DNA of 42,720 bases from IMG/VR virus record IMGVR_UViG_3300037517_001501, positions 1-42,720 of that record; one strand, 5' to 3'. Position 1 is the first letter of the stretch. Each line of letters starts with the position of its first letter. Positions 34,684-41,377 of the stretch are shown piece by piece. Origin of the DNA: a virus. The notes beneath the pieces are model-generated. The model worked only from the letters and a program-made list of their open reading frames with translations, searched no databases and had not been told where the DNA came from. Made by a program: the position numbers and the translations under genes.

Positions 34684-36233
34684 TAGGTTTCCGCCGGGAA
34701 CGGCTCGCCAGTGGATTCAAGCGTTGCGGTCTTGCCGGTGAACTGCTGCCAGCGGCGAACGATCACGTCCACATAGACCGGGTTCAGCTCCATCGCGTAG
34801 CAGGCCCTAGCAGTTTTCTCTGCCCCCATCAAGGTGCTGCCACTGCCGCCAAACGGCTCGACGCACAGGCCGCCGCCAGGCAGGCTCGACTTCATCACCC
34901 GCTCCATCATCACCACCGGCTTGGGTGTGGCATGGCCGTGGCGCTCGTCGCCAGTGACCCGCCCGAACTCCCAAACGTCGCGCATCACGTCGTGCGAGTT
35001 ATCGAAGTAGCTGCGGGTCTCGCGCTTTAGCTGGTCGTACTCGCGCTTTAGCTGGTCGTACTCGCGCTTGAAGGCTTTACCTGCTGCAGCATCTTGGATC
35101 TTTTGGTATTGCTCAGCAGTAGGAAACGCCCACTGCGATTTGGTGACCCAGTGGCCGCCCATAAAGGTGTCGGTGGCTCTGTTTAGGTCGGCCACCTTCC
35201 AACCAATCGACTTCATTTCTTGTTCTAGGTATGCACGCAGTGGCTCCCACCCTTGCCAGTAATCGGCGGCATTTACACTGCCTATTAACTGATTGCCCAA
35301 CTGAAAAAACAGGCAGTGCTCAGTTGCAACGGGATAACAAGTGATGCCTTCTTTGCCCATCAAAGAACACCCTCCGCCACCTGCAGCCTTCTTGTCCCAC
35401 ACGATCTGGTTCCGCAGCTCCATCAGCTCGCTGCTGCCAAGTCCAGCCTTGTACCAAAGACGCCACAGCTCCGGTGCGTTGCCCCAGATATAGGCACTGG
35501 CGTTGTCTTCCAGGAAGGGGCGGAAAGTCGCCCACCAATCCATCTGGAAGTTGTCGAGGTCGTCGTTGTAGAGGTTGTCGTTGGCGACGCCGTCTGATGC
35601 CTTGCCCATCCCGTAGGGCGGGTCCGCGTGCATCAGCTGCGCCTTTTTGCCATCCATCAACCGCTCCACCTCCGTCAACGATGTGCTATCCCCACACATC
35701 ACCCGATGCTTCCCAAGCAGCCACACATCACCTGGCTTCGTGACCGGCTCCGCCGGTGGCTCTGGCACCGCGTCAGCGTCCGCATCCTCCGGCGGCAGCT
35801 CTTCCGCCTCGGGCATTAGCTCTGCCAGCTCATCGCCCGACCATCCCAGCAAGCTCAGATCGAAGTCCTCGGTTTGGAGCGCCTGCAGCTCACCCACCAG
35901 CACGGCATCATCCCACCCAGCATTCAGCGCCAGCTTGTTGTCGGCGAGCACGTAGGCCCGGCGCTGGGCCGGTGAGAGGTGATCGAGCACCACCACGGGC
36001 ACGGTTGCCATGGCCAGCTCACGGGCGGCCTGTAGGCGGCCGTGGCCGGCGATGATGCCGTCTTTACCGTCAACCAGGATCGGGTTGGTGAATCCGAACT
36101 CTTGGATTGAGGCAGCGATCTGCGCAACCTGCTCAGCGCTGTGGGTGCGTGCGTTGCGGTCGTAGGGGACCAGTCGATCCAGCGGCCAGTGCTCAATGCG
36201 CTGGGCGGCCTGTACAGCGGCTGCGGCTGGCAC
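34683..36233 (-). CDS. ParB-like nuclease domain fused to a DNA methyltransferase
   Basis: The 516-residue product has a ParB/sulfiredoxin-like N-terminus (residues about 12-105: LDRLVPYDRNARTHSAEQVA, GFTNPILVDGKDGIIAGHGR). A beta-class DNA methyltransferase follows: catalytic DPPY at 204-207 (LMHADPPYGMG) and the SAM-binding motif near 455 (CVEPFGGSGSTLMGAE) at the C-terminal end. The fusion is common in phages and may mask DNA from host restriction. Between them lies an exact tandem repeat KREYDQL KREYDQL (about 389-402). Start GTG 36233, with operator B 43-58 nt upstream. Whether adenine or cytosine is methylated cannot be told. Confidence 0.88.
   Translation of the reverse strand: MPAAAAVQAAQRIEHWPLDRLVPYDRNARTHSAEQVAQIAASIQEFGFTNPILVDGKDGIIAGHGRLQAARELAMATVPVVVLDHLSPAQRRAYVLADNKLALNAGWDDAVLVGELQALQTEDFDLSLLGWSGDELAELMPEAEELPPEDADADAVPEPPAEPVTKPGDVWLLGKHRVMCGDSTSLTEVERLMDGKKAQLMHADPPYGMGKASDGVANDNLYNDDLDNFQMDWWATFRPFLEDNASAYIWGNAPELWRLWYKAGLGSSELMELRNQIVWDKKAAGGGGCSLMGKEGITCYPVATEHCLFFQLGNQLIGSVNAADYWQGWEPLRAYLEQEMKSIGWKVADLNRATDTFMGGHWVTKSQWAFPTAEQYQKIQDAAAGKAFKREYDQLKREYDQLKRETRSYFDNSHDVMRDVWEFGRVTGDERHGHATPKPVVMMERVMKSSLPGGGLCVEPFGGSGSTLMGAEKTARACYAMELNPVYVDVIVRRWQQFTGKTATLESTGEPFPAET
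34684..34692 (-). promoter_or_regulatory. Late-gene leader motif, copy before the small terminase
   Basis: GGAAACCTA on the minus strand runs directly into ATG 34683 (first G at 9 nt), the closest of all copies. It includes the ParB-methyltransferase stop codon. Confidence 0.45.
35019..35063 (-). repeat. 21-bp tandem duplication inside the methyltransferase gene
   Basis: The unit CGCTTTAGCTGGTCGTACT plus CG (plus strand) occurs twice in tandem and encodes KREYDQL twice. It keeps the frame and lies between catalytic domains, probably on a helical linker. Confidence 0.85.
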
Positions 36234-36275
36234 GGTGGCGGTGCGGTGATCGGCTACAGCTTAGCCCCCTGCGTA

Positions 36276-36299
36276 GCGGTTGTGCAACCGCACTACACG
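36276..36299. promoter_or_regulatory. Operator-like sequence B
   Basis: GCGGTTGTGCAACCGC is palindromic except for its TG centre. It overlaps the stop of the phosphoesterase gene and lies 43-58 nt before GTG 36233. Confidence 0.55.
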
Positions 36300-37159
36300 G
36301 CGGGTTCCAGGGCGATGTCCACGCCATCAGGGCCGGGTGTGAGGCGCAGCCAGACACCACCGAGCGATTTGGGCATGACGATCCGCTCGACGGCCCAGCC
36401 AGAGCCGTCTGCAAACTCTTCCTTGTAGGTGCCGGTTTGGACGTGCCAGCGCTGTGCGATGCGTTGGCGGCCGGCTTGGGTGAGGCGGTAGCAGGGGTGA
36501 GAGACGATGGTGCGCTCGTGGTTGTGGCCGTTGACGTAGAGGTCGGCTTCAGCGACGGCTGCATAACGCATGCCACCGAGGGTGCCTTTGGTCACGATGC
36601 CGCCCCATGCACCGTGATGAAAAAATAGGGCAACGCGGCGGGTGCGTTCAGAACGGGTTTTGCCAGGGCGGTAGAACGTGAACCAGAGCCAGCCCTGGTA
36701 CCGCATGTGCTCGACCGGTGAGCTGTAGCGATCCCGCATGAGGCGGGTCATGTTGCCGAGCGGGTCGATTTCGTTGTGATTGATGATGGCGGTTTCGTGG
36801 TTGCCATCGGACATCATGAGAATGGTTTGCGCGAAGGGTTTAAGCCATTCGGCGCATTCGCTGAACACTAGATCGAAGTAGTTGCTACCGAGGTGCTCGG
36901 GGCGAATGGAGCCCTTGGAACCACGACGGTCTTTCTTGCCCTGCATGAGGCAGAGGACATCACCAAAGAACAACGCATGACCACCGATGCCTTGAACGTG
37001 TTTGAGGTGTTTGCGTAGGAGGTCGCGTTGGCAGTGCGGGTTATCGAGGTGGATGTCTGAGGCGAGGAGGAAGGTATGGGGTTCGGCGTGACCGTATGGG
37101 ATACGGATGTCCAGCAGCTCAGGTGAGCGACGAACCAGGCGGATGGATGGTGTCGCCAC
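36293..37159 (-). CDS. Calcineurin-like metallophosphoesterase
   Basis: The 288-residue product has the full metal-binding set of this family: Asp35 and His37 (LLASDIHLDN), Asp67 (FFGDVLC), Asn120-His121 (MSDGNHETA), His181-His182 (FFHHGAWGG) and GHNH at 211-214. Such enzymes act on nucleic acids, nucleotides or phosphoproteins; location next to the putative origin and primase suggests a DNA role. Start GTG 37159, directly right of which the iteron region begins. Upstream there is ACGGCTTAACCCA and a pair of GGTTGC half-sites. Confidence 0.85.
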   Translation of the reverse strand: MATPSIRLVRRSPELLDIRIPYGHAEPHTFLLASDIHLDNPHCQRDLLRKHLKHVQGIGGHALFFGDVLCLMQGKKDRRGSKGSIRPEHLGSNYFDLVFSECAEWLKPFAQTILMMSDGNHETAIINHNEIDPLGNMTRLMRDRYSSPVEHMRYQGWLWFTFYRPGKTRSERTRRVALFFHHGAWGGIVTKGTLGGMRYAAVAEADLYVNGHNHERTIVSHPCYRLTQAGRQRIAQRWHVQTGTYKEEFADGSGWAVERIVMPKSLGGVWLRLTPGPDGVDIALEPAV

Positions 37160-37241
37160 CGGTTGATGGTGTCGGTTGCTGCAGGTTGCGGGGTTGGGTT
37201 AAGCCGTCACTGAGGGCTGATTTTGGCGTGGATGTGGCGGC

Positions 37242-37597
37242 GGACGTAAAAACCCAGGCTGTGACTGGGTTCGGACGCAAGTGCAGGCAAGTCGGACGCA
37301 AAAAACCTAGTGATAGCAAGGGAGGACGCAAAAACGGGATTTCCCCTATCCCCCCTATTAATTTCATAATGTTCACTACGATACATTCCTGCATGTTTTT
37401 TTCTCTACTTGATTTTATTCCTTGACTTGCGTCCGAAAGGTGAGAACCTTAATGGATACTGGGTTTTTGCGTCCGCAACTTGCGTCCGACTTGCGTCCGA
37501 ACGGACGCAACTAGCGTCCGTGATCAGTGCCAGGTGTCTAGCTTGAGACCCTTAATGAGACGCTCGCGGGACCTGCCGTTGCCCCTGTCGGACGCAA
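37242..37597. other. Putative phage replication origin with inverted iteron arrays
   Basis: The 9-mer CGGACGCAA or its complement TTGCGTCCG occurs exactly at 37272, 37293, 37427, 37467, 37480, 37491, 37502 and 37589, with one-base variants at 37242, 37323 and 37512. The copies left of 37332 point one way and most of those right of 37426 point the other way. The roughly 95 bp between is the most AT-rich stretch of the window (for example TATTAATTTCATAATG). It lies directly after the primase-helicase gene and contains no gene over 300 nt. Confidence 0.65.
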
Positions 37598-39926
37598 CTT
37601 TGGGGAAGATCTGCTTCAGCGCAGCGACCAAAAGACGGCTTGCCTTGACGGTGTGATCGCTTGGCTGGTCGATTACCCAGTGGCCTGCCTTGTCGAGGTA
37701 GCCCTCGTCGCGGTACCAGTCGCGGAGCCTGTCGTAGACCGTGGCAACGGTCACCTGGCCGTCTGGGTCGTAGCGAAGGCCTACCGCATCGCAGAACTCC
37801 CATAGGTGGCAGCTAGAGCGCCTCACCTCTTCCATCGCCTCGTGGCCGGTGCTGTAGTCGATGCCGTCTGAAACGGACAGCATCAGGCCTTCTAGGAGCC
37901 AGTTGAGGAAGGCAGGGCAGATCATCTCCTGGATGAACTCAGGGTCATCCTTGAGGCGCGGATCGGCCTGGATGTGGTTCGGTTCCGTTGGTGTGGCCAT
38001 GAACGTCTTCATGAACCGGAAGACGTGAAAGCGGGTTTCAACGGCGATCTGATCGCCTGACAGCGAGGGGTCTTTGTTTAGGTTAAAAACGAACAGAGCA
38101 GAAGGTACAAATTGCGACTCTTGAACACCTTTCAATTCGTAAGACAGTTCTTCGCCGCTAATGGCTGCCTTAAGAGATTGTAGGTTGTCAATATGAACAA
38201 ACTGGCTGTTTTCTGAAGACCAGTTGACAGATGCACCACGCAATGGGGCGATAGGAAACTTACGGCCGCTGTCATATTGACGGAAGTCAGCAAGTGTGCA
38301 AGAGGTAAAGTTACGGGCGCCGAGGGTATCACGCAGGGCCGTGCGTATGGTGTCTTTGCCGTTACTGCCTTCGCCAATCATTAGAACAGCGCGAGGTCTG
38401 CCACGTGATGCGCGATATTTGGCGAGGTGAAGACCGCTGCCTAGGATGCGTTGCAGGGTGTCACGATCACTGGGTTCAACGGCTTCTAAAAGCCTTGAGA
38501 GGTGCTGCGGATTCGCGCCAGGGTCGTAGTCGTACTCAGTGACATAGGTAAAGAATGTCTCTGGCGTATGCGGCTGAAACTGGATGTCAATTGCGCGGTC
38601 GTTCCATGTCCAGCTAACGATGCCATTGCGGCAGTTGATCGATGATTGGGGATTGACGGCAACGGGTGGCAGTAGCCGGCGCATCCATGCAAGGGCTTCA
38701 TCGATATATTTCGGGCGCTTCCATGGGTATTCATGCTGACCAGTTTTGTGGTCAACAACATGGATAGAGGACAGAAATGCAGCCAGTGAAGGCGTAATTT
38801 CTTCATCTGCAACGGGTTTGTAGTGATTGCCGCTCCAGCAATGAAGGATGCCGTCTACGCAGATCCACTGCTGGGCGGGGTACTGGAAGACGTGTTCAAC
38901 GACCAGATCCAACCATTCAGTTGTTGATTTGCTGGACAGCTGAAGGTTGATCGCCTGATCAGGGTCTGTCGCTGTAGTTGCTGGTGAGTGTATGCGGCGG
39001 GTTGGTTGTGTTTTGAGCGGTGGTGTGTTCTGGTAGCCGTGATACCGAGCCCAATACCAAAAAGTGCCAGGGTTAATTTTATCGCCACCTGAACGAGCGA
39101 TTTGCGATACGTTCCAACCACAGACGCCGGATGGCGAATGTGACTCCATCAATGAGATCGCCTGATCTTCGCCAGCGATTGTTTTAAGGGACCATAAGAT
39201 ATTTCTGTATTTCTCGTAAGTGTTATCGCCAGGCACCCGTTGTGGGATGTGTGATAGTGCGGCCTTGATTTCGTCTAGCGTGGCCGGTTCGTATTGCTGG
39301 TATGGTTCGCGTTGCGCTTTGGATTGATGAGCGTAGAAGGTGTCATCAGGCAGCGTTGCCTCAATGTCGAACACTTTGTAGCGAGTACCGGTAAAACCGA
39401 CGATCTTGCACATTTCACCGAGGCTGCCATCAGCGCCAGCGTGATAGGTGCCAGGCAGCCGCATGACGCGAGCGAGGTTCTTGGTGCTGCGGTCTGCGTC
39501 GGCGTAGTTGAGTAGCCGTGTTTGGATCAGCTTCCAGTGCTCGGTTGTGATGGCATCGGATAGCACCCAGTAGTTGTGAATTGATTTACCACCGGTCGAG
39601 ACCTGCATGGTGGGTTCTGGTAAGCCCAGTTCCTGCCATGCGGTGAGCTGCCATTCAACGGGTCGATTGTCCCATTCGCAGAAGAAAGCGCGGCAGGTGG
39701 TGATGTCTGCATCCTTGTCGCCGCCGTCATTGATGACGACGTAGACACCACGGCCATCGGTTTGCCATTGAGTGACAAGGGATCGTGACATGCCGCCTTT
39801 GCGGCCCTGATCACCGGCCTTGTCAGGGTGTTCCTTGTGGAGGAATGCTCGGAGCCTAACGGTACCTGGCGGCTTGCCAAGCGCCTCTACAAAGCGCTGA
39901 CCTTCAGCGAAATCAAGAGGTTTCAT
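37524..39926 (-). CDS. Primase-helicase (RepB-like primase plus SF3/D5 helicase)
   Basis: The 800-residue product has an N-terminal RepB-type primase (residues about 50-215, with VYVVINDGGDKDADITTCRA, FFCEWDNRPVEW and TMQVSTGGKSIHNYWVL). A primase C-terminal helical domain follows (LDEIKAALSHIPQRVPGDNT... GVCGWNVSQIARSGG). The C-terminal half is a D5/SF3 helicase: Walker A-like IGEGSNGKDTIRTAL near 517-531, where Asp replaces the usual Ser/Thr after Lys; then APLRGASVNWSSENSQF and PSALFVFNLNKDPSL. It probably starts replication at the adjacent iteron region. ATG overlaps the nuclease stop (TGATG). Confidence 0.88.
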   Translation of the reverse strand: MKPLDFAEGQRFVEALGKPPGTVRLRAFLHKEHPDKAGDQGRKGGMSRSLVTQWQTDGRGVYVVINDGGDKDADITTCRAFFCEWDNRPVEWQLTAWQELGLPEPTMQVSTGGKSIHNYWVLSDAITTEHWKLIQTRLLNYADADRSTKNLARVMRLPGTYHAGADGSLGEMCKIVGFTGTRYKVFDIEATLPDDTFYAHQSKAQREPYQQYEPATLDEIKAALSHIPQRVPGDNTYEKYRNILWSLKTIAGEDQAISLMESHSPSGVCGWNVSQIARSGGDKINPGTFWYWARYHGYQNTPPLKTQPTRRIHSPATTATDPDQAINLQLSSKSTTEWLDLVVEHVFQYPAQQWICVDGILHCWSGNHYKPVADEEITPSLAAFLSSIHVVDHKTGQHEYPWKRPKYIDEALAWMRRLLPPVAVNPQSSINCRNGIVSWTWNDRAIDIQFQPHTPETFFTYVTEYDYDPGANPQHLSRLLEAVEPSDRDTLQRILGSGLHLAKYRASRGRPRAVLMIGEGSNGKDTIRTALRDTLGARNFTSCTLADFRQYDSGRKFPIAPLRGASVNWSSENSQFVHIDNLQSLKAAISGEELSYELKGVQESQFVPSALFVFNLNKDPSLSGDQIAVETRFHVFRFMKTFMATPTEPNHIQADPRLKDDPEFIQEMICPAFLNWLLEGLMLSVSDGIDYSTGHEAMEEVRRSSCHLWEFCDAVGLRYDPDGQVTVATVYDRLRDWYRDEGYLDKAGHWVIDQPSDHTVKASRLLVAALKQIFPKVASDRGNGRSRERLIKGLKLDTWH

Positions 39927-40561
39927 CAGATGCTGAAGGTTGGCGTTTCGCCGTGCTCAAAGCGGGCGGATCTGGCTGCGGCGCAAGCGTTGTGAAGCTT
40001 GTTGACTAAATCCTGATGTTGGTCAATAGTGGCAAGTATCGATCCTTTATGAGGGCGGCATAGGTTGCCAGCAAATCCATATTCGTAAGGATGCCCACCA
40101 CCTCCAGGCGTGGACGAATCGCAGGGAAAGCAAAGATACTCCCACTCTTCATGCCGATTGAATGGAGCCTGTATGTCGCTTGGCTCTAAATAGCCACCGC
40201 ACCTAGGACATACAGATCGCCCGTCGCCGAACACGGCGAAGGGATCTCCGTGTACAAGTCGAACCTCAAGATTCATTGGCGCGTATCCATGCTCTCTCTC
40301 GTGGGAATAAATGAGCATGTCCGCAAACCGTTCAAACTTGGGACATGAGTCGGCGCCTAGCGGTTTGATCTCATACCAGTAGACAAGATCCCCAGTTGTG
40401 ACACGGAAATCAGGCAGGTAGAACTCCCCGTCAAGATCAAAACCTTCGGGTTCGTATTCCCACTGAACGCCGAGGGTTTCAAAGAAAACCGCCCAGCGAG
40501 CTTCCAGCCGGCTACGGAAGCGATGGCCGTAGGCGCGTGTTTCGATTGGCTTGATCGGCAT
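39926..40561 (-). CDS. PD-(D/E)XK nuclease with zinc-binding insertion
   Basis: The 211-residue product starts MPIKPIETRAYGHRFRSRLE. It has the nuclease core Glu20 (RSRLEARWAVFF), Asp51 (GEFYLPDFRV) and EIK 64-66 (VYWYEIKPLG), that is E...D...ExK. A Cys-rich part (VCPRCGGYL and YLCFPCDSS) would bind zinc. Such small nucleases in phages act in recombination or host DNA breakdown. It is coupled to the primase gene, so a replication-recombination role is likely. Confidence 0.75.
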   Translation of the reverse strand: MPIKPIETRAYGHRFRSRLEARWAVFFETLGVQWEYEPEGFDLDGEFYLPDFRVTTGDLVYWYEIKPLGADSCPKFERFADMLIYSHEREHGYAPMNLEVRLVHGDPFAVFGDGRSVCPRCGGYLEPSDIQAPFNRHEEWEYLCFPCDSSTPGGGGHPYEYGFAGNLCRPHKGSILATIDQHQDLVNKLHNACAAARSARFEHGETPTFSI

Positions 40562-40564
40562 TGG

Positions 40565-40945
40565 TCAAGCTCCCGCTGCTGAGTTAGCAGCGACGGGGCC
40601 TTGGCGGCGGATGTCAGCGGAGACGATGGAGCGGATCGCTGCAGCTCGTGAGCAGTGGTTGGCGGTAGCGAGGCCGTCGAGGTAGGCGATCAGTGGAATA
40701 GGGAGCTCGAAGGTGACGGTGCGTTTTCCGTTGCCGGCGAGTTCTGGTGCGGTGATGGCTGGCGATCGTGAGCGGTCGCGGTGGCCGACGATGATGGAGC
40801 GGAGGTAGGCGGCACGTGTGCAGCCCTGGTAGGCGGCCTGATGATCAAGGTGCCGGATTTGTGCGGCACTGAGATCGAGGGTGATGGTGCGACGGCCTGG
40901 GGCTGGCGGCCAGGTGGGCATGGGTGCTGCGTGGTGGGGGCTCAT
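40565..40945 (-). CDS. Tandem ribbon-helix-helix DNA-binding protein
   Basis: The 126-residue product (ATG 40945, MSPHHAAPMPTWPPAPGRRT) contains two ribbon-helix-helix units in one chain. Unit 1 is at about 19-54 (RRTITLDLSAAQIRHLDHQA, TRAAYLRSIIV), unit 2 at 75-113 (KRTVTFELPIPLIAYLDGLA, SRAAAIRSIVSADI). RHH proteins normally dimerise; a covalent pair would act as a ready-made dimer. The longer frame from 40978 is rejected since it would cover operator A. Operator A lies 16-38 nt upstream, so autoregulation is likely, and the protein is the best candidate to bind all five operators. Confidence 0.8.
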   Translation of the reverse strand: MSPHHAAPMPTWPPAPGRRTITLDLSAAQIRHLDHQAAYQGCTRAAYLRSIIVGHRDRSRSPAITAPELAGNGKRTVTFELPIPLIAYLDGLATANHCSRAAAIRSIVSADIRRQGPVAANSAAGA

Positions 40946-40960
40946 GTGCAGCTTACCGTA

Positions 40961-40984
40961 GCGGTTGCGCAACAGCAACCGATG
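40961..40984. promoter_or_regulatory. Operator-like sequence A
   Basis: GCGGTTGCGCAACAGCAACC then GATG. It contains CGGTTGC/GCAACCG inverted arms around the GTTGCGCAAC palindrome. It lies in the 77-nt divergent region between the RHH gene and the plus-strand genes, and could repress both. Confidence 0.6.
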
Positions 40985-41022
40985 GGGTAGGGTTTGGGAG
41001 CCACCACCAGGAAGCCCTCTCC

Positions 41023-41214
41023 ATGATCATGCCAGCTGCTGCCCGGCTCAGGCGGTGGGTGCTCTGCGTTAGAGCGCAGGGTGTGGCCTCTGATCTGCGA
41101 ATGGTCCCATCGAGGACTGCCGCTGACGCCAACGTGTCAAGACGTTCCAGGGCGGCAGCAAGGGGGCTGGGGGTGGTTGTTATTTCTCACTCGCCAACGA
41201 AGCTCCATGAATGA
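41023..41214 (+). CDS. Small basic protein, first gene of the plus-strand operon
   Basis: The 63-residue product (ATG 41023, MIMPAAARLRRWVLCVRAQG) is rich in Arg and Ala (NVSRRSRAAARGLGVVVISH). A helix-turn-helix-like spacing is possible but unclear. Its stop overlaps the next gene by 8 nt (ATGAATGA). It lies 39 nt downstream of operator A. Function unknown. Confidence 0.5.
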   Translation: MIMPAAARLRRWVLCVRAQGVASDLRMVPSRTAADANVSRRSRAAARGLGVVVISHSPTKLHE

Positions 41215-41377
41215 CATTCAACTTGCTTGTCTCATTAAGCGGATTGCAGATGCAATTGATGAAAACTTTGGCGTTGGCTATGCAAGCCAACACCCAGAAC
41301 TTGTGGCCGCGCAGCTTCAAGCAGGAGCAATCATGCAATTAGCGAGTGCTGTTTGCATGATTGCGAACCGACGATGA
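41207..41377 (+). CDS. Small hypothetical protein before the helicase
   Basis: The 56-residue product (ATG 41207, MNDIQLACLIKRIADAIDEN) is helical, with FGVGYASQHPELVAAQLQAG in the middle. Such short proteins preceding phage helicases often have no known role. Both ends are coupled by overlaps (ATGA with the helicase ATG at 41374). Confidence 0.65.
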   Translation: MNDIQLACLIKRIADAIDENFGVGYASQHPELVAAQLQAGAIMQLASAVCMIANRR

